Origin: Chryseobacterium edaphi
Lineage (GTDB): Bacteria > Bacteroidota > Bacteroidia > Flavobacteriales > Weeksellaceae
DNA length: 64,000 nt
Direction of reading: 5' to 3'
Assembly (NCBI RefSeq): GCF_025628985.1
Contig: NZ_JAOTEM010000002.1
Coordinates: 310,001 to 374,000, forward strand
Both the position numbers and the translations under genes were made by a program. The notes beneath the pieces are model-generated. The model made no database searches. It was given only the letters and a program-made list of their open reading frames with translations, and was not told the DNA's origin. Numbering within the stretch: the first letter of the stretch is position 1; the number at the start of each line of letters is the position of its first letter. Of the stretch, positions 1 to 8,436 are shown piece after piece.

Positions 1-243
1 CCAATTAATTCAAAATCTCTGATTCCTGAAACTATCGAAGAAAAAGTAGAATATCTCTACGATCTCACGGTAATGATTTGGGCAGACGGAATTGTCACGG
101 AAAATGAATATTCTGCTCTCAAAAAATATGTCGGAATGTTCGGCTTCTTAGAAGAAAACGTACAAGATATTGCCGATTATTTCATCGAAGGAGTAAAGAA
201 TGGAAAAACCAAAACCGATATTCTTAATGACTTAAAAAACTGA
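1..243 (+). CDS. TerB-like domain protein, 3' end only
   Basis: The reading frame is open from the window edge and stops with TGA at 241-243, giving 80 C-terminal residues without a start. The helical pattern, with YDLTVMIWADGIVTENEYSAL followed by a second acidic helix, resembles the TerB-like fold (tellurite-resistance TerB family), in which paired acidic residues may bind metal. It ends 5 bp before the next gene, so the two are probably co-transcribed. The TerB assignment rests on the C-terminal part only; another helical domain is possible. Confidence 0.6.
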   Translation, partial: PINSKSLIPETIEEKVEYLYDLTVMIWADGIVTENEYSALKKYVGMFGFLEENVQDIADYFIEGVKNGKTKTDILNDLKN

Positions 244-248
244 TCACT

Positions 249-1592
249 ATGAATGCCATGACCTCAAATATTAAAAATCTTTTCAGATTAAAAACTGTTC
301 CGGTTGATGAAAATCAAAATCAGCTTCCGACAACTGAAACGGTAAACATCGAAGAAACAGAAGAAAGCCGAAAAAGAACGTATCACGAATCCGGCTACAG
401 AGACGGAACAAGAAACAGCGGAAATCATACTGCCTTATCAATTTGCCTTGATGCAATTTATTCTAAATTTCAGAACGAAGAAAAACAACTCGTTGAAAAA
501 CAGAGTAAACTAAAGGAACCTTATCTCAATGAACAAAAAAACAAGGAAACAGAGATCAAAGGACTGACAGTTTCTTTAGATAACAAAGAAGAAAAGCTTA
601 ACAACATTGGTGAAGACATCAAAAATGTTCAGGATAAAATTGAAGGTCTGAAATTTGAAATCAACGATCTTCCAAGAAATCCCGAAGCGTACAGCGTAAA
701 CGCAACAAAAGGTGCTTCCACAAAATTCTGGATCGGTTTGATTCTTCTGATTCCGATCAGTCTGTATCTTTTCACTTTTTATATTTCGACTTCGTATTCT
801 GCGTTTTTCAAAAGTTTTGATGCGAACGGAAATATTATTCAGAGTGTTTTGGATGCGCAAGCTTTCAACAAAGCTTGGGATGAAGGTCCGCTTGAAGGAG
901 CTTTTGTGACGCTGATTCCGTTTGTGTTTTTAGGTTTGGGATATTTGATCCACATGTTTGGCGAAAATAAAAGTTTTGGCAATTATGCTAAAATCGCACT
1001 ATTATTCATTATCACATTTGTGTTCGATGCCATTTTAGCCTATGAAATTGAATCTAAATTGTACGAACTCAACAAAACTTTTGAATCTCTCCCATTCGAT
1101 CTCAAAATAGCATTTACAAAAAATCAGTTTTGGGGAATTATTTTCGCCGGGTTTATTGTCTACATTATTTGGGGACTGGTTTTCGACTTTGTGATGAAAG
1201 AGCATAAAGAAAAAGATAAGATCAAAAACGAGCAAATCAGAAGACAAAAAGATATTTTGATTCATCAGGAAAGAATTCTTGATTTTGAAAAAGAGAAAGA
1301 AGAAGTCAGAAATAGTATTGGAAGTATCAAAGAACTAATTGCCAAAGCAAAAGGCAGAATCGAAGAACTTCAGAACATTATCGATGGAGTGATTATTCCT
1401 ACAAAAGATTATAAACTCTACGCTTCGGAATATATGCAGGGTTGGATCACTTTTATGAGTGAAAAATTAGCCGTTTCTCAATCAGTAAAACAGGAAATGA
1501 TAGAAGAATGCAAGAAACAATACAACTACAATCTCAATAAAGTAGGTGCAAATTCCGACAGTCAGAATTCTGTTTATATGTCAGTTTTATAA
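249..1592 (+). CDS. Coiled-coil membrane protein, unknown function
   Basis: 447 aa, not recognised as a named family. A polar N-terminus of about 70 residues is followed by a coiled coil (about 72-137, rich in K/E/N), four predicted membrane segments (about 157-180, 217-240, 243-267 and 293-316) and a second long coiled coil (about 317-385). The charge pattern suggests both coiled coils are cytoplasmic. The gene lies 5 bp after the TerB-like gene and 9 bp before the lipoprotein, so it is the middle gene of a three-gene unit. ATG codons at 249 and 258 are both possible starts. A scaffold role is inference only. Confidence 0.75.
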   Translation: MNAMTSNIKNLFRLKTVPVDENQNQLPTTETVNIEETEESRKRTYHESGYRDGTRNSGNHTALSICLDAIYSKFQNEEKQLVEKQSKLKEPYLNEQKNKETEIKGLTVSLDNKEEKLNNIGEDIKNVQDKIEGLKFEINDLPRNPEAYSVNATKGASTKFWIGLILLIPISLYLFTFYISTSYSAFFKSFDANGNIIQSVLDAQAFNKAWDEGPLEGAFVTLIPFVFLGLGYLIHMFGENKSFGNYAKIALLFIITFVFDAILAYEIESKLYELNKTFESLPFDLKIAFTKNQFWGIIFAGFIVYIIWGLVFDFVMKEHKEKDKIKNEQIRRQKDILIHQERILDFEKEKEEVRNSIGSIKELIAKAKGRIEELQNIIDGVIIPTKDYKLYASEYMQGWITFMSEKLAVSQSVKQEMIEECKKQYNYNLNKVGANSDSQNSVYMSVL

Positions 1593-1601
1593 AAATTAAT
1601 T

Positions 1602-2492
1602 ATGAAAAAAATATTTTACTTTATCATTGTGTCCGCTTTTTTCATTCAATGTGGAAAGACACCAAAAAATGATTCCGAAGATCCGATTCAGATTAAAGAC
1701 ACTTCAAATTCTAAAAATTTAAATGTGAGTGTATTAATCGATCTTTCAGACAGAATCGATCCTGAAAAAAATCCAAATCCGACAATGGAATATTTCCAAA
1801 GAGACACGGAATACATCAAAGCCATCGAGAAAGGATTTTTAGATCACATTAAAAGCAAAAAAGTCATTCAGCTCAACGATCAAATGCAGGTATTCTTTAA
1901 TCCTGAACCTTCTGATCCTAAAATGAACCAACTGACAAAAGAGTTGAAAGTTTCTTTTGATAAAAACACCACGAAAGAAAACATCAAATTGGTTGAAAAT
2001 AAATATTCTTCGTTGCCAATGCAGATTTATGAGTCGGCTATAAAAGATAAAAAATATGTCGGTTCAGATATTTGGGATTTTTTCAAGAATAAAGCGAAAG
2101 ATTACTGCATCAAAGATGATCATAGAAATGTACTTTTCATTTTAACTGACGGTTATATTTATCACAAAGATTCCAAATTTTCTGAAGGACAAAAAACCTC
2201 TTATCTCACTCCGGAACTTGTGAAATCTTTAAAACTAAATTCTTCGGAATTCAAAAATAAAATTCAGGAAAAAGGTTTAGGCTTTATAAAAGCAAATGAT
2301 GATCTTGATAATCTTGAAGTAATCGTTTTAGGGATCAATCCCGCAAAAGGAAATCCTTTCGAAGCCGATGTCATCAAAGAATACTGGGAAAACTGGTTTA
2401 AAGAGATGAAAATCAAAAACTATCAGATAAAATCTGCTGATTTACCTTCTAATTTAGAACCGATTATTTTAAAAGCAATTTCGGGTAAATAA
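1602..2492 (+). CDS. Lipoprotein with VWA-like core
   Basis: 296 aa. The N-terminus MKKIFYFIIVSAFFIQC is a type II signal peptide with the lipobox Cys at residue 17. After a short polar linker comes a Rossmann-like strand NVSVLIDLSDRI, and later VLFILTDGYIYH. These match the first and fourth strands of a von Willebrand A fold, but the metal site reads DLSDR instead of the usual DxSxS. It is the last gene of the TerB-like/coiled-coil unit and is followed by a terminator. It is probably anchored facing the periplasm. The VWA call is from fold pattern; the target is unknown. Confidence 0.65.
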   Translation: MKKIFYFIIVSAFFIQCGKTPKNDSEDPIQIKDTSNSKNLNVSVLIDLSDRIDPEKNPNPTMEYFQRDTEYIKAIEKGFLDHIKSKKVIQLNDQMQVFFNPEPSDPKMNQLTKELKVSFDKNTTKENIKLVENKYSSLPMQIYESAIKDKKYVGSDIWDFFKNKAKDYCIKDDHRNVLFILTDGYIYHKDSKFSEGQKTSYLTPELVKSLKLNSSEFKNKIQEKGLGFIKANDDLDNLEVIVLGINPAKGNPFEADVIKEYWENWFKEMKIKNYQIKSADLPSNLEPIILKAISGK

Positions 2493-2520
2493 AACACTTT
2501 TAAGCATATCATTCATTCCA

Positions 2521-2547
2521 AAGACGAAGTTTTCTTCGTCTTTTTCG
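2521..2547 (+). terminator. Rho-independent terminator
   Basis: A perfect 9-bp stem, AAGACGAAG (2521-2529) with CTTCGTCTT (2534-2542), has a TTTT loop and a T-rich tail. It closes the three-gene operon at the left edge. Confidence 0.85.
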
Positions 2548-2563
2548 TTTATTATCTTTTCCC

Positions 2564-2571
2564 TATTTTTG
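2564..2571 (+). promoter_or_regulatory. Bacteroidetes -7 box before the two-component pair
   Basis: TATTTTTG matches the TAnnTTTG consensus 16 bp before the regulator ATG, just after the terminator. I see no good TTG element about 20 bp upstream. Confidence 0.55.
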
Positions 2572-2587
2572 TGAAACTCGTTGCATT

Positions 2588-3295
2588 ATGAAAAAAATTG
2601 TTCTGATCGAAGATGAAACCAGCGTAGTTTCTTTTATTAAAAAAGGGCTTCAGGAAAAGGGATATGAAGTTTCGGTGGCTTTTGACGGTCGCACCGGAGT
2701 CAGTCTTGTGCAGGAAAATGATTTCGATCTGGTCATTTTAGACATCATGCTTCCCGAAATGAACGGATTGGATGTCTGCAAAGAGATCAGAAAAACCAAC
2801 AAACACGTTCCTATTCTCTTTTTAACGGCATTGGGAAGTTCCGAAAATATTGTTCTCGGCTTGGAAAGCGGTGGTGATGATTATTTGGTAAAACCTTTTA
2901 AGTTTATCGAATTGGTTGCCAGAATTAAATCATTATTACGAAGAAGCGTTCCTATTTCAACTCCCGAAATCACAGAGGATGAAACATTTAACGAATATCT
3001 TTTTCAGTTTTCAGATCTTAAAGTGAATGATTATACCAAAAAGGTAACGCGCGCAGGAGAAGAAATTTCTCTGACCACTACAGAATATAAATTATTAATG
3101 TACTTCCTCAATAATCCTGAAAAAGTAATCTCAAGAGCAGAAATTCTGGATGCAGTTTGGGGAGTTAATTATGAATTAGGAACCAACGTTGTGGATGTTT
3201 ACGTCAATTATTTAAGAAAGAAAATCGATAATCAGGATGACAAAAAATTGATTCATACCGTAATAGGAATGGGTTATGTTTTAAAGAAACCATAG
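2588..3295 (+). CDS. OmpR/PhoB-family response regulator
   Basis: 235 aa, full length for the family. The N-terminal receiver (about 2-118) has the acidic pair E8/D9, phospho-acceptor D52 in LVILDIMLPEMNG, and the conserved Lys in LVKPF. The C-terminal winged-helix DNA-binding domain (about 140-234) ends with the typical DVYVNYLRKKID and HTVIGMGYVLKKP. The kinase gene starts 3 bp downstream, so the two form a cognate pair. Direct repeats with 11-bp spacing before the USP-like gene at 4854 are a plausible target; that link is inference. Confidence 0.95.
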   Translation: MKKIVLIEDETSVVSFIKKGLQEKGYEVSVAFDGRTGVSLVQENDFDLVILDIMLPEMNGLDVCKEIRKTNKHVPILFLTALGSSENIVLGLESGGDDYLVKPFKFIELVARIKSLLRRSVPISTPEITEDETFNEYLFQFSDLKVNDYTKKVTRAGEEISLTTTEYKLLMYFLNNPEKVISRAEILDAVWGVNYELGTNVVDVYVNYLRKKIDNQDDKKLIHTVIGMGYVLKKP

Positions 3296-3298
3296 AAA

Positions 3299-4708
3299 AT
3301 GCCTAACAAAGTAATGACAAATCAGACCAAAACGATGGTGCTTTTGATGGTTGTTTTTATAACCGTTATTTCGCTGTTTGGCGGCTTGGTTTATTTTTCG
3401 ATTGTTAATTTTTCGCATCAGAGGTTTTATGAATTACTAAAAATTCGTACCACAACGATTGTGCAGATTGAGAAAAGCAAAGCAAGTCTTGATCTTCCGG
3501 AAAATCATATTCTAAACGGCTTAAATGACGAAGAACTTCCGATGGAACGTGATTATGTTTTTGCAGTTCCTACGGATTCAAACTTTAAAAACATTTCCAA
3601 AGAAGTTCATATTCCAGATACTTTTTTTAAAAATATTATCCGAAAAGGGGAAGCCAATTATAATGATAAAGAGTTTTATTATATCGGTCAGTCTTTTAGA
3701 TTTAATCAAAAAGACTACATCGCAATTGCCTCTGCAAAGAATCATTATGTGGTTTATTATCTCGGATTTCTGAAAAGAACAATTATTACCTGTATGGTTC
3801 TGTCGATTTTCTTCAGTATGATTTTTTCTTTTTATTTGTCTAAAACGTTATTTAAACCTATTCTTAAAATTACAGGAAAAGTAAAGCAGATCAGTTCTGA
3901 AAATCTTCATTTAAGATTGGAACCTCAACCAGATAATAAAGAATTGAATGAATTGATCGACACCTTCAACACGATGCTGACAAGAATCGAGACTTCATTT
4001 GAAACGCAAAATCATTTGATCGGAAATGTTTCTCACGAATTGAGAACGCCACTTACGTCAATTATGGGAGAAGCCGATGTTGCCCTATCTATTAACAGAA
4101 CCGCGGAAGAATACAAAGAAACCCTGGAAATCATTCTTGACGAAGCTGAAAAATTAGATAAAAAAATAAAAGCCCTTCTACTGATTGCACAAACCGGTTT
4201 TGACGGTAAAATTCAGAAAATTGACAGGGTAAGGATTGATCAGCTTTTGTGGGACGTTATTGAAACCCTGCGAAAAATCAATTCTAAAAACAACATCTAT
4301 CTTGATATCAGTATGCTTCCCGACAATCCTAAAAAACTGAAAGTTCAGGGAAATGAGCAACTGCTTCATCTCGCCGTAGCCAACATTATCAATAACGGAT
4401 GCAAATATTCTGATTTCCAGCAGGTGAAAGTTTCGCTGGGAGCCACAGATACAGATGTTTATATCATCGTAAAAGACAACGGAATCGGTATTCCCGAGTC
4501 TGAAATGGACAAAATCTACGATCCTTTTTTCAGAGCTTCCAATACCAAAAATTACGAAGGATATGGCATCGGTCTTCCACTTGCCCGAAATATTGTAAGA
4601 ATGCACAATGGCGAACTGATCGTAAGCTCACACGAAAATCAGGGGACGACTGTACAGCTGCGTTTTCCTACTATTTTTGGCACTCAACAGGAGGAAAAGC
4701 AATCTTAG
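3299..4708 (+). CDS. Sensor histidine kinase (HisKA)
   Basis: 469 aa. Membrane segments at about 12-34 and 160-180 bracket a periplasmic sensor of about 125 residues with no recognised fold. A HAMP linker (about 182-235) follows, then the HisKA helix with phospho-acceptor H246 in NVSHELRTPL, and a HATPase domain with N box IINNGCKYS, G1 DNGIGIP and G2 GYGIGLPLA. ATG at 3299 gives MPNKVM; ATG at 3314 is an alternative start. It is coupled to the response regulator 3 bp upstream. The signal it senses cannot be read from the sequence. Confidence 0.94.
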   Translation: MPNKVMTNQTKTMVLLMVVFITVISLFGGLVYFSIVNFSHQRFYELLKIRTTTIVQIEKSKASLDLPENHILNGLNDEELPMERDYVFAVPTDSNFKNISKEVHIPDTFFKNIIRKGEANYNDKEFYYIGQSFRFNQKDYIAIASAKNHYVVYYLGFLKRTIITCMVLSIFFSMIFSFYLSKTLFKPILKITGKVKQISSENLHLRLEPQPDNKELNELIDTFNTMLTRIETSFETQNHLIGNVSHELRTPLTSIMGEADVALSINRTAEEYKETLEIILDEAEKLDKKIKALLLIAQTGFDGKIQKIDRVRIDQLLWDVIETLRKINSKNNIYLDISMLPDNPKKLKVQGNEQLLHLAVANIINNGCKYSDFQQVKVSLGATDTDVYIIVKDNGIGIPESEMDKIYDPFFRASNTKNYEGYGIGLPLARNIVRMHNGELIVSSHENQGTTVQLRFPTIFGTQQEEKQS

Positions 4709-4742
4709 CTTTAAAACGAAGCATTTTTCTAAAATGAAATTC

Positions 4743-4817
4743 TAATCTCATTTTAATCTCTTTAATTACATTTTAATTTTATTCCAAACGTCTTCTAATC
4801 TTACAGATATAGTTTTG
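4743..4817 (+). promoter_or_regulatory. Direct-repeat operator and -7 box for the USP/YoaK genes
   Basis: Four TAAT-type half-sites (TAATCTC 4743, TAATCTC 4754, TAATTAC 4763, TAATTTT 4774) are spaced 11, 9 and 11 bp, with another TAATCTT at 4796. OmpR-family regulators typically bind paired direct repeats with about 11-bp spacing. A -7 box TAGTTTTG follows at 4810-4817 with no TTG upstream element, which would fit an activator-dependent promoter. The regulator encoded just upstream is the obvious candidate; binding is not proven. Confidence 0.45.
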
Positions 4818-4853
4818 TATTATCAAAATAGGTAATCACTAAATCTAAAAGAT

Positions 4854-5351
4854 ATGATCAAGACCATTTTAATCGCAACAGACTTTTCTCTTGAATCTTT
4901 AAACATATTAAAAAAAGTCTTAAAAGAGAAAAATTCTACAGAAGAAGACACACAATACAACATTCTGCTTGTATCGGGTTATGATATGGGAGATTCTATC
5001 AGAGATCTTTTATTCAATACCAAAGGAACGGTTTTCAACAAAATCAGATCAAAAGAATTTTGCGATGCTTACAGCATTATTAAAAATAAATATCCGCATT
5101 TAGTCAATAAAATTGTCTGTGATATTTTCACGGGAAGTTTCCAAAGAGCTTTTAATAATTATTTGAAAGCAGAAAATATTGAAGAAGCTTACTACACATC
5201 ATCCTTGAAAGATAAAAACACCAAAGGAAGATTTGATCTCGCTCCTTACATCAAAAAAGCAAAGGATATCCAGTCAAGAGAAATCGCGCTTGACGTGCCG
5301 AAATTCATGCCTGAAAGAGGAAAGCTCGCTGAAGTCTTTGTTGAAGTTTAA
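4854..5351 (+). CDS. USP-like cytosolic protein
   Basis: 165 aa. The N-terminus MIKTILIATDFSLESLNILK matches the first strand and helix of universal stress proteins (usual ATDFS motif). The ATP-binding G-2X-G-9X-G signature near the USP C-terminus is absent, and the second half (about 80-165) is not clearly USP. It may be a degenerate or non-ATP-binding relative. It lies directly downstream of the two-component genes, behind a repeat-containing promoter, and 33 bp before the YoaK-family gene, so the two are probably co-regulated. Confidence 0.6.
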   Translation: MIKTILIATDFSLESLNILKKVLKEKNSTEEDTQYNILLVSGYDMGDSIRDLLFNTKGTVFNKIRSKEFCDAYSIIKNKYPHLVNKIVCDIFTGSFQRAFNNYLKAENIEEAYYTSSLKDKNTKGRFDLAPYIKKAKDIQSREIALDVPKFMPERGKLAEVFVEV

Positions 5352-5384
5352 AATTAAATAATAACTATTTAAAATTTAAAAAAA

Positions 5385-6233
5385 ATGTTAAGAAATTATA
5401 GTAACAGCAGGACATTGGGAGACAATATAAGACTGGGGACGCTGACTGCTTTTACGGCAGGAACTATAAATATTGCATCTCTATTGATATTTCTTTCCTT
5501 TACCTCAAACGTAACAGGACATTACGCTGTATTTGCAGCAGAGATCAGCAAAGGAAACTGGTCGCAGGTTGCCGTTGTAGGTGCATGGATTTTCCTTTTC
5601 TTCTTCGGAAGTTTCACGGCAAACTTTTTTGTGATTAATTTTAATAAGAAAAGTAAATATTTTGCTCACGCAATGCCGCTTATCTTAGAGATTCTATGTC
5701 TCGTCGGAGTTGGCTTTTACGGACAGTTTTATTACCGAAAAACTTTGGAAGAGGCCGAAGTTTTGGTAGCCTTAATGCTTTTTGCAACAGGTTTACAAAA
5801 CGGTTTGACAGCGAGTATCTCAAACTTTCTGGTGAAAACAACCCACCTTACCGGTACAACTACTGATTTAGGTATTTTAATGTCAATGTTTACCCATAAA
5901 AAATACAGGAAAAATCCTGAACTGATTGCAAGAGCAAAGCTTTTATCAAGCATTATGTCTGCATATGTTTTAGGAGCTATTTTCTCGGGATTGGTTTATT
6001 ATTCATTGGAATTCAGCGTGTTTTACATCATCAGTTTATGTTTATTGGTTGTAATCGGGTATGATTTTTATAAAATTAATATCAGACATTTCAGAACCAA
6101 TTACCGATACGCAAAAATCTACAACAAGCCGAACTTTATGGCATTTATGTATGATAAAATTCACGGTAGCGGAGAAGTGATGGTAAAAGAAACAAGAAAA
6201 GAAAAATCTAAACTGGTCTTGGAAGAGACTTAA
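5385..6233 (+). CDS. YoaK-family (DUF1275) membrane protein
   Basis: 282 aa, slightly longer than typical family members (about 220-250) because of a polar C-terminal tail. The family pattern is visible: LTAFTAGTINIASLL, then SNVTGHYAVFA, and later the conserved LVKTTHLTGTTTDLG. Hydrophobic segments lie at about 17-36, 60-85, 92-112, 120-137, 187-210 and 212-228. The family is annotated as YoaK-like transporters of unknown substrate. Start ATG 5385 follows an A-rich leader. It shares a probable transcript with the USP-like gene. Confidence 0.85.
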   Translation: MLRNYSNSRTLGDNIRLGTLTAFTAGTINIASLLIFLSFTSNVTGHYAVFAAEISKGNWSQVAVVGAWIFLFFFGSFTANFFVINFNKKSKYFAHAMPLILEILCLVGVGFYGQFYYRKTLEEAEVLVALMLFATGLQNGLTASISNFLVKTTHLTGTTTDLGILMSMFTHKKYRKNPELIARAKLLSSIMSAYVLGAIFSGLVYYSLEFSVFYIISLCLLVVIGYDFYKINIRHFRTNYRYAKIYNKPNFMAFMYDKIHGSGEVMVKETRKEKSKLVLEET

Positions 6234-6330
6234 AAAAAATAGCCGATTGACAGCACAAATCGTATATACTTAGTTTTGTAGCCTCTGTTTGTTTTGCAAT
6301 CAGGGGCTTTTTTAATCGAGTCTTCATTTT

Positions 6331-6528
6331 TGAATAGCTGTCGGAACTCCCGACGGGCAGAAACAGTTTTGGTTCTCGTTGTCGGAACTTCCGAAGAAGA
6401 GAATCTAAACAGGGGGAAACAATCGGAACTTCCGACGAGGCAAACCACAACCGGTTCTTGCTGTCGGAACTTCCGACGAAGAGAACCAATACAGAGGCAG
6501 AGCGTCGGGAGTCCCGACAGACTGATCT
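6331..6528. repeat. Array of five palindromes at exact 41-bp period
   Basis: Five 15-bp units with core GTCGGAACTTCCGAC start at 6340, 6381, 6422, 6463 and 6504, each exactly 41 bp after the last. The outer units are the variants GTCGGAACTCCCGAC and GTCGGGAGTCCCGAC. The four 26-bp intervals are related in alternation: 1 resembles 3 (containing GGTTCT) and 2 resembles 4 (starting GAAGAGAA). The units at 6381 and 6463 extend to palindromes of about 35 bp. The whole block is roughly symmetric about the third unit. It sits between the YoaK-family gene and mutL. Both strands stay open through it, but this follows from the repeat and is not convincing coding. Confidence 0.9.
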
Positions 6529-6625
6529 TCATTTTTTCATCTCAATTCCTTCCGGTGATCTGTATATATTTAATAGTTAATTTTTAATTCATCACCTAAT
6601 TATTTTAATTCTTATTTCCTTTGAC

Positions 6626-6633
6626 TATTTTTG
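6626..6633 (+). promoter_or_regulatory. -7 box before mutL
   Basis: TATTTTTG matches TAnnTTTG, 19 bp before the mutL ATG. No clear TTG is seen at the usual upstream spacing. Confidence 0.5.
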
Positions 6634-6652
6634 TAAGTTCATTTATCATTTT

Positions 6653-8431
6653 ATGTCAGATATCATTCAGCTTTTACCGGATCATGTAGCCAACCAAATC
6701 GCAGCAGGTGAAGTGGTGCAGCGGCCAGCTTCGATCGTGAAAGAACTTTTGGAAAATGCCATTGACGCAGGAGCTTCAAAAATTGAACTGATCATAAGAG
6801 ATGCCGGAAAGAATCTGATTCAGGTTGTAGATGACGGAAAAGGAATGTCTGAAACCGACGCGAGAATGGCTTTTGAAAGACACGCCACCTCAAAAATAAG
6901 AGCGACAGACGATATTTTTAAAATTTCTACAAAAGGTTTTCGTGGTGAAGCTTTGGCTTCCATTGCAGCTGTTTCTCAGGTAGAACTGAAAACCAAACAG
7001 GCAGAATCTCCGTTAGGAACCAATATATATATCGAAGGCGGAACTTTTCAGTTTCAGGAGCCTGTACAGACTGCGGAGGGATCTAATTTTTTAGTAAAAA
7101 ATCTTTTCTACAACGTTCCGGCAAGAAGAAAATTTCTGAAAAACAATAATATAGAATTCAGACATGTCATTGATGAATTTCAGCGTGTCGCTTTGGCTCA
7201 TGAGAATTTAGAATTTTCGATGTTTCATGATGACGAACCCATTTTCAGATTGAGAAAAGGAACTCAGATGCAGAGAATTGTGGATGTTTTCGGAAGAAAA
7301 TTACATCCGCAACTGATTCCTATAAAAGAAGATATTCTTTGGTGCAAACTTCACGGATTTGTTGCTAAACCTGAAGGTGCGAAGAAAACCCGAGGCGAAC
7401 AGTTTCTTTTCGTCAACGGAAGATTTTTTAAAAGTCCATATTTCAACAAAGCTGTTCAGGAGGCTTTTGATGGGCTGCTTTTACCGGGATATATTCCGAC
7501 GTTTTTTCTTTTCCTGGAATTAGATCCTGAGAAAATTGATGTCAATATTCATCCACAAAAAACGGAAGTGAAATTTGAAGACGAGCATTTGATTTTTGCT
7601 TTAATTCGTTCTACGATTAAAAGGTCATTGGGAATTTACAATATTGCTCCAAGCTTAGATTTTGAAAGAGATCCGCAACTGGACGAGATGATGCAGAAAA
7701 GTTTCCCGAGCAAAAGTAATAATGCCGGAAACCTGAAAATGCCGGAGATCATTGTAGACCGTGATTACAATCCTTTTTTAGAAGAAAGAGAAGTAACCAA
7801 AACGGAAATTCATAATCTCACGGAAATGTATCATCAGAATATTTCTGCTGAACCTTCAAAGATCAATCTGTTTGAAGATGAAGATTTTGATGAAGATCTG
7901 ATGCGGCTCCCAAACGGATATTGGCTGTTCAACAAAGGTGATCGAACATTGATGCTTGATCTTGGCAGAATGCACCGATTGCTGGTTGCAGAAAATAATA
8001 AAAACGTAAAAAAAGGCAATGTAAGTCATGCTTTGTTATTCTCTTTAGAGTATCACATGAACGAAATTGAGAAAAATAAATACCGATCCATCAAAAAATT
8101 TCTGCCGGAACTCGGGTTTGACATGAAAATTGCACATGAGAACGTGCTAAGAATTGATACCGTTCCTGAAGGATTAAAAGAAACGCAGGTGATGAAATTT
8201 CTGGAGAATCTTTTTGATATACTGGAGTACAAAACTGAAGAGGAATTTATGCAGTTTTATCACAATCAATGGGCAAAAATGCAGTCGAAATCGAGATTTG
8301 ATTTTATTTACAAAGCCGATGCAGAACAAGTGATCAAAGACTTTACTGCATTAGGATTCCCAGAGTTTTTACCTACCGGGAAAAGATGTTTTTATGAAGT
8401 TCCGTTTAATGATCTTAAGAATAAATTTTAA
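6653..8431 (+). CDS. mutL: DNA mismatch repair protein MutL
   Basis: 592 aa, a normal length. The N-terminal GHKL ATPase is complete: KELLENAIDAGA (Mg-binding Asn), DDGKGM, RHATSKI and GFRGEALASIAAVS. The transducer domain contains NGRFFKSP and DVNIHPQKTEVKFEDE. A poorly conserved linker (about 340-400) leads to the C-terminal dimerisation domain (about 405-590). The C-terminus lacks the DQHAx2Ex4E endonuclease motif (the aligned region reads DLGRMHRLLVAE), so I infer a MutL without that metal site. The rhomboid gene begins 5 bp downstream. Confidence 0.96.
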   Translation: MSDIIQLLPDHVANQIAAGEVVQRPASIVKELLENAIDAGASKIELIIRDAGKNLIQVVDDGKGMSETDARMAFERHATSKIRATDDIFKISTKGFRGEALASIAAVSQVELKTKQAESPLGTNIYIEGGTFQFQEPVQTAEGSNFLVKNLFYNVPARRKFLKNNNIEFRHVIDEFQRVALAHENLEFSMFHDDEPIFRLRKGTQMQRIVDVFGRKLHPQLIPIKEDILWCKLHGFVAKPEGAKKTRGEQFLFVNGRFFKSPYFNKAVQEAFDGLLLPGYIPTFFLFLELDPEKIDVNIHPQKTEVKFEDEHLIFALIRSTIKRSLGIYNIAPSLDFERDPQLDEMMQKSFPSKSNNAGNLKMPEIIVDRDYNPFLEEREVTKTEIHNLTEMYHQNISAEPSKINLFEDEDFDEDLMRLPNGYWLFNKGDRTLMLDLGRMHRLLVAENNKNVKKGNVSHALLFSLEYHMNEIEKNKYRSIKKFLPELGFDMKIAHENVLRIDTVPEGLKETQVMKFLENLFDILEYKTEEEFMQFYHNQWAKMQSKSRFDFIYKADAEQVIKDFTALGFPEFLPTGKRCFYEVPFNDLKNKF

Positions 8432-8436
8432 AGCTG

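Noticed and set aside
6340..6518. A CRISPR-like array (regular repeats with equal spacers)
   Set aside because: The units are 15-bp palindromes, the spacers are related to one another, only five units exist and no cas gene is present.
6208..6587. Overlapping open frames on both strands through the palindrome array
   Set aside because: They follow from the repeat's base composition; products are repetitive (CRNFRR/SSEVP types), frames overlap each other and no start site or family supports them.
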